Source: Amycolatopsis taiwanensis DSM 45107 (GTDB lineage: Bacteria > Actinomycetota > Actinomycetes > Mycobacteriales > Pseudonocardiaceae). Taken from it: a DNA stretch of 64,000 bases. A program made the position numbers and the translations under genes. The DNA is taken from positions 166,662-230,661 of the forward strand of contig NZ_KI912598.1 in assembly GCF_000519205.1 (NCBI RefSeq), in the 5' to 3' direction. The notes beneath the pieces are model-generated. The model was not told the origin of the DNA. It saw nothing but the letters and a program-made list of their open reading frames with translations, and searched no databases. Shown in pieces: positions 9,195 to 16,888 of the stretch. Position 1 is the stretch's first letter. Every line of letters begins with the position of its first letter.

Positions 9195-9223
9195 TTGGGG
9201 CCGCACCGAGCGTGTGGCATGAT
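9195..9223 (+). promoter_or_regulatory. Probable promoter of the cimA leader
   Basis: TTGGGG (9195-9200) and CATGAT (9218-9223) are separated by 17 bp. A start about 7 nt later falls at the ATG of the leader peptide (9230), so the leader mRNA would be leaderless. This is inferred from spacing and position only. Confidence 0.45.
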
Positions 9224-9229
9224 GCCGGT

Positions 9230-9274
9230 ATGGCAACTTTGGCCGTGATCATTATCGGCAGGCGCGCTGGGTAG
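9230..9274 (+). CDS. Branched-chain amino-acid leader peptide (attenuator) of cimA
   Basis: A 14-codon ORF encodes MATLAVIIIGRRAG. It has four consecutive branched-chain codons (GTG ATC ATT ATC) plus one Leu codon and one Thr codon, and is followed 24 nt later by a U-tailed hairpin. This is the classic layout of a transcription-attenuation leader, which is established for ilvB and leuA leaders in Actinobacteria. Three Ile codons match the isoleucine role of citramalate synthase. No clear ribosome-binding site is present, consistent with a leaderless start. An overlapping ATG at 9219 opens a nine-codon frame that lacks this codon bias. Confidence 0.75.
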   Translation: MATLAVIIIGRRAG

Positions 9275-9298
9275 TCCCCAATGGACACGCGGCGCGCA

Positions 9299-9327
9299 AA
9301 CCTCTCGCACCCTGCGGGAGGTTTTTT
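9299..9327 (+). terminator. Attenuator terminator upstream of cimA
   Basis: AACCTCTCGC (9299-9308) pairs with GCGGGAGGTT (9314-9323) with one U-G pair and loop ACCCT, followed by a T6 run (9322-9327). It is an intrinsic terminator lying 43 nt before the cimA start and 24 nt after the leader-peptide stop, so it can only be a regulated terminator for cimA. Confidence 0.85.
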
Positions 9328-9369
9328 GTTTGTCCCGCAACACCTTCCATCCCGCAAGGAGTAAGAGTC

Positions 9370-10971
9370 TTGACCCGCACGGAGCCCGCAGGCACGCCGC
9401 TCGGCGACGATTTCCACCTCTACGACACAACTTTGCGTGACGGTGCGCAGCGCGAGGGAATCTCGTACTCGGTGGCCGACAAGCTCGCGGTGGCGCGGCT
9501 GCTCGACGAACTCGGCGTGGGGTTCATCGAGGGCGGTTGGCCGGGGGCGCTGCCGAAGGACACCGAGTTCTTCGCCAAGGCCGCGGCCGGTGAGCTGATT
9601 CTCAAGCACGCCGTGCTGGTCGCGTTCGGCTCGACCCGCAAGGCCGGTACCACCGCCGCGCAGGACGGCCAGGTTCGCGCGCTGCTCGACGCGCAGGCTC
9701 CGGTGGTGACGCTGGTGGCGAAATCCGACCGCAGGCACATCGAACGCGCGTTGCGCGTGGACGTGCCCGAAGCCTGTGCGATGGTCGCGGACACGGTGTC
9801 GTTCCTGGTGGGGGAGGGGCGGCGAGTCTTCCTCGACGCGGAACACTTCTTCGACGGGTACGCCTACGACTCCGACACTTCGTTGCGGGTGCTGGACGCC
9901 GCGATGACTGCCGGTGCGGACTTGGTCGTGCTGTGCGACACCAACGGCGGCCAGCTTCCGCTGGGTCTCGCCGAAACCGTGCGCACGGTCTCCGAACGGA
10001 CCGGATTCCGGCTCGGCATTCACTGCCAGGACGACACTTCCTGTGCGGTGGCCAACAGCATCGCCGCCGTGCAGGCGGGTGCGACGCACGTGCAGTGCAC
10101 CGCGAACGGTTACGGTGAGCGCGCGGGCAACGCCGATCTGTTCGCGGTGGCGGGAAACCTGGTGACCAAGCTCGATATGCCGGTGCTCCCGGCCGGAAAC
10201 GCGGCCGAGCTGACCCGCGTCTCCCACGCTCTTGCCGAAATCGCGAACATCGCACCCGACGCCCACCATGCCTACGTCGGGGGGTCGGCCTTTGCCCACA
10301 AGGCGGGGCTGCACGCGAGCGCGATCAAGGTGGACCCGTTGCTGTACAACCACATCGACCCAGCGTTGGTCGGAAACGACATGCGGGTCCTGGTCACGGA
10401 GATGGCCGGGCGGGCGAGCCTGGAGCTCAAGGGACGCGAACTCGGGGTCGACCTCGCCGGCCGGCCGGAGGCGCTTACCAGCGCGGTCAACAAGGTGAAG
10501 CGGCTGGAAGCCGGAGGCTGGTCCTTCGAGGCCGCGGACGCGTCGCTGGAACTCTTGCTGCGTCAGGAGATCGAGGGGCCGGCCGAGCAACCGTTCACTT
10601 TGGAGTCCTACCGGGTGGTGCTCGACCACCACGCGGGCGGCGAGGTGGTTTCCGAAGCGACCGTCAAGGTGCACGTCGGTGGCGAGCGGGTGATCGCGAC
10701 CGCGGAGGGCAACGGCCCGGTGCACGCCTTGGACGCGGCGCTGCGCAAGGCGCTGACGCCACACCTGTCGTGGTTGGACCGAGTCGAGCTGGCCGACTAC
10801 AAGGTGCGGATCCTGGCCGGCCACCCCGGCACCGATGCGGTGACCCGCGTGCTCATCGAGTCCAGTGACGGCGAGCGGGAGTGGACCACGGTCGGTGTGC
10901 ACGGCAACATCGTGGAAGCCAGCTGGCTGGCCCTGTGCGACGCGCTGGTTCACAAGAGCCTTCGCATATAG
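9370..10971 (+). CDS. cimA: Citramalate synthase
   Basis: It condenses pyruvate and acetyl-CoA to (R)-citramalate, the entry to isoleucine synthesis that bypasses threonine. The 533-residue protein begins at TTG (9370) with AAGGAG upstream. The HMGL-like catalytic barrel covers residues about 17-300: DTTLRDGAQREGISYS at the N-terminus identifies the CimA rather than the LeuA branch. QCTANGYGERAGNADL and HKAGLHASA follow. The LeuA-type regulatory dimer domain is about residues 400-525. The second metal-ligand position of the usual HxHND motif reads Gln (residues 218-222 are HCQDD). A 2-isopropylmalate synthase is possible but less likely. Confidence 0.9.
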   Translation: MTRTEPAGTPLGDDFHLYDTTLRDGAQREGISYSVADKLAVARLLDELGVGFIEGGWPGALPKDTEFFAKAAAGELILKHAVLVAFGSTRKAGTTAAQDGQVRALLDAQAPVVTLVAKSDRRHIERALRVDVPEACAMVADTVSFLVGEGRRVFLDAEHFFDGYAYDSDTSLRVLDAAMTAGADLVVLCDTNGGQLPLGLAETVRTVSERTGFRLGIHCQDDTSCAVANSIAAVQAGATHVQCTANGYGERAGNADLFAVAGNLVTKLDMPVLPAGNAAELTRVSHALAEIANIAPDAHHAYVGGSAFAHKAGLHASAIKVDPLLYNHIDPALVGNDMRVLVTEMAGRASLELKGRELGVDLAGRPEALTSAVNKVKRLEAGGWSFEAADASLELLLRQEIEGPAEQPFTLESYRVVLDHHAGGEVVSEATVKVHVGGERVIATAEGNGPVHALDAALRKALTPHLSWLDRVELADYKVRILAGHPGTDAVTRVLIESSDGEREWTTVGVHGNIVEASWLALCDALVHKSLRI

Positions 10972-10975
10972 CCGG

Positions 10976-11172
10976 CGCGAGTCCCACGTTCCCGTCGCGC
11001 GAGTCCCACGTTCCCGTCGTACGAGTTCCACGTTCCCGTCGTGCGAGTTCCACGTTCCGGTCCAACGGGAAGGCGGGACTCGCGCTACCGGAGTGTGGAA
11101 CTCGCGCTACCGGAGTGTGGGACTCGCGCTACGGGAGTGTGGGACACGCGCTACGGGAGTGTGGGACTCGCG
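10976..11172. repeat. Repeat array B1, 22-nt units, inverted about its centre
   Basis: After cimA, four units of the type GCGAGTCCCACGTTCCCGTC run at 22-nt spacing. Then comes a short palindrome (TTCCGGTCCAACGGGAA) followed by four units of the reverse complement (ACGGGAGTGTGGGACTCGC). The array is thus a long inverted repeat. It is almost the same in structure as B2 at 56700, including the central CCAACGGGAAG. It fills nearly the whole gap to the next gene. Confidence 0.85.
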
Positions 11173-11237
11173 CCGGTACCGGCGGTCGGCCGGTGGCGTG
11201 CGAGCCGGTGCGATGGAGCGCATATTAAGGTGATCGT

Positions 11238-12011
11238 GTGCGTCTAGCTCGGATTGCTCATGCTGGTGGCGTCGCGTTCGCTTCGATCGAAGGCGAGGGC
11301 GGTGACGCCGAGGCCCTGGAGATCGCCGAACATCCGTTCGGCCGGCCCAACTTCACCGGGAAGCGGTGGCCGCTGGCCGACGTCCGGCTGCTCGCGCCGA
11401 TCCTGCCGACCAAGGTGATCGCGGTGGGCCGCAACTACGCCGCCCACGCCGCCGAGTTCGGCAACGAGGTGCCGAGCTCGCCGATGATCTTCCTCAAGCC
11501 GTCGACGAGTGTGATCGGCCCGAACGCGGCGATCAAGCTGCCCGCCGCGTCGGAACGGGTCGACTTCGAGGGCGAACTGGCGGTGGTGATCGGTCAGCAG
11601 CCGCTGCGCAACGTGCCCGCGTCCCGGGCGTTGAGCGCCGTCCTCGGTTACACCGTCGCCAACGACGTGAGCGCCCGTGATCTGCAGCGGGCCGACGGCC
11701 AGTGGGGCCGCGCCAAGGGCTTCGACACCTTCTGCCCGCTCGGCCCGTGGATCGAGACCTCCCTCGACCCGTCCGATCTGGCCCTGCGCACCGAGGTCGA
11801 CGGCGAAGTCAAGCAGGACTCCCGGACCTCGCTGCTGATCCACAAGGTTCCCGAGCTGATCGAGTTCATCTCCGGGGTGATGACGCTCCTGCCCGGCGAC
11901 GTGATCCTCACCGGCACACCGGCCGGAGTCGGCCCGATCTCCGCCGGACAGCAGGTGTCCATCACCGTCGAAGGCATCGGCACCCTCACCAACCCCGCCC
12001 AGCCGGCTTAG
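11238..12011 (+). CDS. Fumarylacetoacetate hydrolase family protein
   Basis: A 257-residue FAH-fold enzyme acting on 2-oxo or 2-hydroxydienoate substrates, likely an isomerase/decarboxylase, hydrolase or acylpyruvase. After a short N-terminal domain, the catalytic domain shows VGRNYAAHAAEFG, the metal-binding FEGELAVVIG with its acidic ligands, and TGTPAGVGP near the C-terminus. GTG at 11238 follows AAGG. It sits just before gltX in the order seen for Rv2993c-Rv2992c of M. tuberculosis. The real substrate is not indicated by the neighbours. Confidence 0.88.
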   Translation: MRLARIAHAGGVAFASIEGEGGDAEALEIAEHPFGRPNFTGKRWPLADVRLLAPILPTKVIAVGRNYAAHAAEFGNEVPSSPMIFLKPSTSVIGPNAAIKLPAASERVDFEGELAVVIGQQPLRNVPASRALSAVLGYTVANDVSARDLQRADGQWGRAKGFDTFCPLGPWIETSLDPSDLALRTEVDGEVKQDSRTSLLIHKVPELIEFISGVMTLLPGDVILTGTPAGVGPISAGQQVSITVEGIGTLTNPAQPA

Positions 12012-12043
12012 CGACCGCTGGGAAGTTCCCGATCGACTTCGCG

Positions 12044-12088
12044 TGAGTGACCCGTTTATGCCAATTTTCGGGAGGAACGGGTCACTCA
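12044..12088. terminator. Bidirectional terminator between convergent genes
   Basis: TGAGTGACCCGTT (12044-12056) pairs perfectly with AACGGGTCACTCA (12076-12088) across a 19-nt loop. It lies between the FAH gene and the convergent monooxygenase gene. There is no clear U-run on either strand. Confidence 0.75.
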
Positions 12089-12128
12089 TTACAACCGGTC
12101 CTTGACCAGCGGCGACGAGATTGCTGGG

Positions 12129-13352
12129 TCAGGCGGGGCGGCGGGCGAAGCCGGGGGCGCGCTCGGGGCGGAAGCCGATTCCGATCAGGTAGGCCGGCAC
12201 GAAGCGCAGACCGGGGAGCCGGTTCATGATCCTCACGACCTGCCGAGGCGGCCCGTTGCGCTGCTCGTCGAGTGTGGGCCGCACGACTCCGGCGTGCATG
12301 ACCCGCTGGAGTCCCTGCACCAGTACGGTGGGCAGCCAGCGGCGCCGCTGCACCCGCGCCAGGTCGGCGCTCGTCAACCGTCCCCGCAGCAGTGGCCCGG
12401 CGAGCAGCCGTGCCGTGGCCACCGCGTCCTGCACCGCGAGGTTGATCCCCACGCCGGCGATCGGCGACATCGCATGCGCCGCGTCACCGATACACAGCAG
12501 GCCCTTGATGTGCCAGCGCCGTAACAGGTTCAGCCGGACGTCGAGGTGCTTGACCTCGTCCATCGACTCCAGTTTGTCGACGCGGTCGGCGAACTCGGGC
12601 AGCACCGCGGCGATCCGGGCTCGGAAGGCGTCCAGGCCCTCGGCACGGAGCTGCTCGTCGATCCCTTTCGGCGCCAGGTAGGCGATCTGGAAGTAGCCCT
12701 CGCGCGGGATCACCACCGCGAAATGCCCGCGGCGCATGCCGGGCGTGAGCCCGGGCCGCTCGTTGCCTTCGCGGGGCAGCCGGAACCACCAGGTGTCCAT
12801 CGGCACCGGGTATTCCTTCGGCCGCAGGTTCGCCAGCCTGCGGACCACCGACCACCGGCCGTCGCAGCCGACCACGAGGTTCGCGCGCAGCTCTCCGGTG
12901 TTGCCGTCGGTCGTCCGGTACCGCACGCCGGCGATCCGCCCGCCTTCGTGAACCAGGTCGGTCGCCTCGGTGTTCATCCGGAGGTGGAAGTGCGGCTCGG
13001 CGCGGCCGGCGTCGGCCAGCAGGTTGAGCAGGTCCCATTGCGGCACCATCGCGACGTACGGGTGGTGCTTCAGAACGCGGAAGTCGGCCATGACGATGTC
13101 CCGGCCTTCCTCGTCCGGAATCGACACCGTCGTGAGCTTGCTTTGCGGGAGTGCGGCGAATTTCTCGCCGAGGCCCAGATCGTCCATGAGCCGGATCGTC
13201 GACGGATGGACCGTGTCGCCCCGGAAGTCCCGCAGGAAGTCGCCGTGCTTCTCCAGCACGGTCACGTCCACGCCGGCCCTGGCGAGCAGCAGTGCCAGCA
13301 CCATCCCGGCCGGTCCGCCACCCACGACGAGGCAGTTCGTGTGCTCGCGCAT
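12129..13352 (-). CDS. FAD-dependent monooxygenase (PHBH-type)
   Basis: A 407-residue group A flavoprotein hydroxylase. The Rossmann motif LVVGGGPAGMVLALLLARAG is at residues 8-27. The NAD(P)H/FAD motif appears as VVGCDGRWSVVR in mid-protein, and the second FAD motif is CIGDAAHAMSPIAGVGIN. ATG at 13352 is preceded by AGGGGG seven bases away, which is better than ATG at 13373. Such enzymes hydroxylate aromatic or polyketide substrates, and this one resembles the 6-hydroxy-nicotinate or tetracycline-type monooxygenases only in general. It is convergent with the FAH gene. No pathway partner is adjacent. Confidence 0.88.
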   Translation of the reverse strand: MREHTNCLVVGGGPAGMVLALLLARAGVDVTVLEKHGDFLRDFRGDTVHPSTIRLMDDLGLGEKFAALPQSKLTTVSIPDEEGRDIVMADFRVLKHHPYVAMVPQWDLLNLLADAGRAEPHFHLRMNTEATDLVHEGGRIAGVRYRTTDGNTGELRANLVVGCDGRWSVVRRLANLRPKEYPVPMDTWWFRLPREGNERPGLTPGMRRGHFAVVIPREGYFQIAYLAPKGIDEQLRAEGLDAFRARIAAVLPEFADRVDKLESMDEVKHLDVRLNLLRRWHIKGLLCIGDAAHAMSPIAGVGINLAVQDAVATARLLAGPLLRGRLTSADLARVQRRRWLPTVLVQGLQRVMHAGVVRPTLDEQRNGPPRQVVRIMNRLPGLRFVPAYLIGIGFRPERAPGFARRPA

Positions 13353-13438
13353 CGGAGGCCCCCTTTTCATCATGTGTTGAATAAGTCCAGGATGGCCCGG
13401 TGTGGCCGTACGGTCAAGCGGGATAGGCTGATCGGGCT

Positions 13439-14923
13439 ATGACAAACATCGCGGTTCGCGCACGCTTCTGCCCTTCACCGACGGGGACCCCGCACGTCGG
13501 ACTGGTCCGCACGGCGCTGTTCAACTGGGCCTTCGCCCGTCACCACGGCGGCACCCTGGTGTTCCGGATCGAGGACACCGACGCCGCGCGGGACTCGGAG
13601 GAGTCCTACGAGCAGCTTCTGGACGCGCTGCGCTGGCTCGGCATCGACTGGGACGAGGGCCCGGACGCCGGCGGGGAATACGGGCCGTACCGGCAGAGCC
13701 TGCGTCGCGACATCTACGCCGACATCGCCGCGCGGCTGCTCGAAGCCGGTGAGCTGTACGAGGCGTACTCGACCAACGAAGAGGTCGAGGCCCGCCGCAA
13801 GGCCGCCGGCCAGGACCCGAAGCTGGGCTACGACAACTTCGACCGCGATCTCACCGACGAGCAGCGTGCCGCGTTCCGTGCCAAAGGGCGGCAGCCGGTC
13901 CTGCGGTTGCGCATGCCCGACACCGATCTGGGCTGGACGGACCTGGTCCGCGGCGAGATCACCTTCCCGGCCGGCACGATCCCCGACCCGGTTCTGGTGC
14001 GGGCCAACGGCGATCCGCTGTATACGCTGACCAACCCGGTGGACGACGCTCTCATGCGTATCACGCATGTGTTGCGCGGTGAGGACCTGCTCCCGTCGAC
14101 CCCGCGCCAGCTCGCGCTTTACCAGGCGCTGCAACGGATCGGCGTCACCGACTTCACTCCCGAGTTCGGTCACCTGCCCTACGTGCTGGGCGAGGGCAAC
14201 CGCAAACTGTCCAAACGCGACCCTCAGTCGAACCTGTTCAACTACCGGGAGCGCGGGTTCATCCGCGAAGGCCTGCTCAACTACCTGGCGCTGCTTGGCT
14301 GGTCCATTGCGGATGACCGGGACGTGTTCGGTGTGGACGAGCTCATCGACGCGTTCGAGATTTCCAAAGTGAGCGCCAATCCCGCGCGTTTCGACCTGAA
14401 GAAGGCCGAAGCGATCAACGCCACCCACCTGCGGGCGCTGGCCGCGGACGACTTCGCCGCGCGCGTGGTGCCATACCTGGTCACCGCGGGCGTGCTGCCG
14501 GAGCGGCCGAGCGACGAGCAACTGGCGAAACTGCGCGCCATCGCGCCGCTCGTGCAGGAGCGGGTGACGGTGCTGTCGGACGCCGCGTCGTTGGTGCGCT
14601 TCCTGTTCGTCGACGAGGCGACCTTCGCGCCCGAAGAGGACGCTGCCGCCAAGGCGCTGGGTTCCGCCTCGGAGCCCGTGTTGCGCAGCGCGATCGAGGC
14701 ACTGCGTCAGGTGCCGGAGTGGCAGGCGTCGCAAATCGAGCAGGCCCTCAAGGACGCGCTGGTGGACGGACTGGGACTCAAGCCCCGTAAGGCGTTCGCG
14801 CCGGTTCGCGTGGCGGTGACCGGACGTACGGTTTCTCCTCCTCTTTACGAATCGATGGAGTTGCTCGGCCGGGAGGTTTCACTCGAGCGGCTCCAGCGCG
14901 CGGTCCCGGGCAACTCAGAGTAG
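13439..14923 (+). CDS. gltX: Glutamyl-tRNA synthetase
   Basis: A 494-residue class I synthetase that charges tRNA-Glu. In organisms lacking GlnRS it also mischarges tRNA-Gln for GatCAB amidation. The HIGH-type motif is SPTGTPHVG (13-21) and the KMSKS-type motif is KLSKR (256-260). The anticodon-binding helical domain fills the C-terminal third. ATG at 13439 has no clear ribosome-binding site, and a TAGGCT -10 element (13424-13429) suggests a very short or absent leader. Genes for tRNA-Gln and tRNA-Glu lie 1 kb downstream. Confidence 0.97.
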   Translation: MTNIAVRARFCPSPTGTPHVGLVRTALFNWAFARHHGGTLVFRIEDTDAARDSEESYEQLLDALRWLGIDWDEGPDAGGEYGPYRQSLRRDIYADIAARLLEAGELYEAYSTNEEVEARRKAAGQDPKLGYDNFDRDLTDEQRAAFRAKGRQPVLRLRMPDTDLGWTDLVRGEITFPAGTIPDPVLVRANGDPLYTLTNPVDDALMRITHVLRGEDLLPSTPRQLALYQALQRIGVTDFTPEFGHLPYVLGEGNRKLSKRDPQSNLFNYRERGFIREGLLNYLALLGWSIADDRDVFGVDELIDAFEISKVSANPARFDLKKAEAINATHLRALAADDFAARVVPYLVTAGVLPERPSDEQLAKLRAIAPLVQERVTVLSDAASLVRFLFVDEATFAPEEDAAAKALGSASEPVLRSAIEALRQVPEWQASQIEQALKDALVDGLGLKPRKAFAPVRVAVTGRTVSPPLYESMELLGREVSLERLQRAVPGNSE

Positions 14924-15003
14924 AGCGTCACGAGCGAGAAATCTCCGGGCTAATCACCTTGTCGGTCGAATCGCTGAGACGCTGCTTCGCCTAGCCTCGC
15001 TGG

Positions 15004-15786
15004 GTGGATTTCGCCCGCACCCTCACCCTCGCCCCCGACACCCCGTTCAACACCCCGGCCGACCCGTGGACCCCGCCCAGCCTCCGGCTGGTATGCCTCG
15101 ACATCGACGACACCTTGATCGACTTCACCGCGGCCGGCCGGTGCGCCCTGGCCACCCTCCTCGGCCGTGCGGATCTCTGGCCGCTCTGGGAGCGCGTCAC
15201 CGACCGGCACACCGCACTCGTGGTGTCCGGTGAGCTGGACTACGCCGCCGCACATTTCAGACGCACGCAGTGTTTTCTGGACGAACTGGGTGTGATGGTG
15301 GACGCCGAGCACGTGTCGGGCTTCGAAAAGCGGCGCAAGGAACTCGTCCGGCGATCATGGCGGCTGTTCGGGGATGTGCTGCCCTGCCTCGACTGGCTGC
15401 GCGCCGCCGGTGTGCGCCTGGCCGCTGTGACCAACGCCTCCGGCGGCCATCAGCGGGCCAAGCTTACCGATCTCGGTCTGGCCAGGTTCTTCGATCACGT
15501 GGCGATCGCCGGTGAACTCGGCGTCGCCAAACCCGATCCTGTGATGTTCCACTCGGTCTGCGCGACCCTGGGCTGCAGCCCGGAGGAGGCCGCGCACGTG
15601 GGTGACAAACTGCACACCGACGCGGTCGGCGCCCGCGACGCCGGCCTGGAGGGTGTCTGGCTCGACCGCGGCGGCTCGGACCACGAGGTCGTGCCCGAGG
15701 GCGTGCACGTCATCGGCGGCCTCGACGAACTGCCTCAGCTGCTGGTCAGCGAGTTCGCCCGGATCGGCGTGCCCGCGCAGCGGTGA
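15004..15786 (+). CDS. HAD superfamily hydrolase
   Basis: A 260-residue haloacid-dehalogenase-like phosphatase. Motif I is CLDIDDTLIDF with the nucleophile Asp near residue 34. Motif II is VTNASG, motif III includes AKPDP, and motif IV is VGDKLHTDAVGARDAG. The cap domain lies between motifs I and II. GTG at 15004 has no ribosome-binding site but follows a TAGCCT -10 element (14992-14997) by 6 nt, so it is probably leaderless. The substrate is unknown; nucleotide or sugar phosphates are typical. Confidence 0.88.
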   Translation: MDFARTLTLAPDTPFNTPADPWTPPSLRLVCLDIDDTLIDFTAAGRCALATLLGRADLWPLWERVTDRHTALVVSGELDYAAAHFRRTQCFLDELGVMVDAEHVSGFEKRRKELVRRSWRLFGDVLPCLDWLRAAGVRLAAVTNASGGHQRAKLTDLGLARFFDHVAIAGELGVAKPDPVMFHSVCATLGCSPEEAAHVGDKLHTDAVGARDAGLEGVWLDRGGSDHEVVPEGVHVIGGLDELPQLLVSEFARIGVPAQR

Positions 15787-15878
15787 TCATCCGCCCCCGG
15801 TTTCCAGCGCCGGCGAGCGATGGGCTAATATTTCTTCTCGGCGGTACCGAGCCGGTTCGCGAAGCGGAGCGGTCCCGT

Positions 15879-15950
15879 TGGGGTATGGTGTAATTGGCAG
15901 CACGACAGATTCTGGCTCTGTTAGTCTAGGTTCGAGTCCTGGTACCCCAG
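15879..15950 (+). tRNA. tRNA-Gln (anticodon CTG)
   Basis: The 72-nt cloverleaf has acceptor stem TGGGGTA/TACCCCA, anticodon stem ACAGA/TCTGT with loop TTCTGGC (anticodon CTG, reading CAG), and T-loop GTTCGAGTC. No CCA is encoded. It sits 42 nt before tRNA-Glu, and both are close to gltX. Confidence 0.95.
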
Positions 15951-15992
15951 CTGCGAAGAGAAAATCTTGCTCTGGTAAGTTTCTTCTCGCAA

Positions 15993-16065
15993 GCCCCCGT
16001 CGTCTAGCGGCCTAGGACGCCGGCCTCTCACGCCGGTAGCGTGGGTTCGAATCCCATCGGGGGTA
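15993..16065 (+). tRNA. tRNA-Glu (anticodon CTC)
   Basis: The 73-nt cloverleaf has acceptor GCCCCCG/CGGGGGT, anticodon stem CCGGC/GCCGG with loop CTCTCAC (anticodon CTC, reading GAG), and T-arm GGGTTCGAATCCC. No CCA is encoded. An intrinsic terminator follows 7 nt after its end. Confidence 0.96.
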
Positions 16066-16072
16066 CAGACAG

Positions 16073-16115
16073 CACAACCGCCGTCGACCGAATCGGTCGG
16101 CGGCGGTTGTGTTTT
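16073..16115 (+). terminator. Intrinsic terminator of the tRNA operon
   Basis: CACAACCGCCGTCGACCG (16073-16090) pairs with the strand at 16094-16111 over 18 bp (one G-U pair) with loop AAT, followed by TTTT. It is the strongest hairpin in the region and directly follows tRNA-Glu. Confidence 0.93.
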
Positions 16116-16180
16116 GTGCTCGTTATGGCGAGCTTGCCGCAAAGTTGCGCTATATCCCCAAAAGTTCGAGTACCGTGCGG

Positions 16181-16828
16181 ATGGTGCAGACGGACGACTG
16201 GTTGGCCGACACCAGAACCTCCTACGACACGGTCGCGGTCAGCTATGCCGGCCAATTGCGCGACAGTTTGGCGGAGCGGCCGTACCTGCGAGCGGCGCTG
16301 ACGTTGTTCGCCGACCTGGTGTCCTCCGCCGGCGGTGGCCCAGTGGCGGACATCGGCTGCGGACCGGGACACGTCACCGCCCACCTGCGCGCCCTTGGCA
16401 TCGACGCCTTCGGCATCGACCTCTCGCCCGGAATGATCGACGTGGCCCGGCGTGACCATCCCGGTGTGCGGTTCGAGGTGGGCTCGATGACAGATCCGGA
16501 TCTCCCCGACGCGTCGGTCGCCGGCCTGCTCGCCTGGTGGTCCTTGATCCACATACCCGACGACGAAGTACCAGGAGTCTTCGGGCACTTCCACCGCGCA
16601 CTGCGCCCGGGCGGACTGCTGCAGCTCGGTTTTCACGTCGGTGACCAGTCACGGCTGAAGACCGAGGGCTACGGCGGCCACCCGATGAAGGTCCACGTCC
16701 ACCGCCGCCGGCCGGACCAGGTGACGACTTGGCTGCGCGACGCCGGATTCGCCGTCGAAGCCCAAATGCTGCTCGACCCGGACGAGGAGGTGCCGCAGGC
16801 TGTCCTTTTTGCACGCCCACAGTCCTGA
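16181..16828 (+). CDS. SAM-dependent class I methyltransferase
   Basis: A 215-residue Methyltransf_11-type protein. The SAM-binding motif I is VADIGCGPGHVTAHL, followed by the acidic loop AFGIDLSPGMIDVARR and the post-motif LAWWSLIHIPDDE. ATG at 16181 is chosen over an upstream in-frame start at 16109 because that one overlaps the tRNA terminator. Only a -10-like TACCGT precedes it, so it may be leaderless. The substrate is unknown. It is followed closely by an alpha/beta hydrolase on the same strand. Confidence 0.87.
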   Translation: MVQTDDWLADTRTSYDTVAVSYAGQLRDSLAERPYLRAALTLFADLVSSAGGGPVADIGCGPGHVTAHLRALGIDAFGIDLSPGMIDVARRDHPGVRFEVGSMTDPDLPDASVAGLLAWWSLIHIPDDEVPGVFGHFHRALRPGGLLQLGFHVGDQSRLKTEGYGGHPMKVHVHRRRPDQVTTWLRDAGFAVEAQMLLDPDEEVPQAVLFARPQS

Positions 16829-16888
16829 CTTCATACTCCACAGTGGATGACGCGTCCGCGACCGACGCAATTCGGCAGGGAGGCTGGA

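Noticed and set aside
9219..9248. Alternative leader ORF MMPVWQLWP
   Set aside because: It overlaps the better candidate in another frame. Two Trp codons have no link to cimA, and the V-I-I-I frame fits the pathway.
8860..11031. 723-residue minus-strand frame opposite cimA
   Set aside because: It is a shadow of leuB/cimA codon bias in a high-GC genome, with no homologous motifs.
15951..16120. Mobile-element attachment site at the tRNA genes
   Set aside because: No integrase gene and no repeat of a tRNA 3' end were seen downstream.
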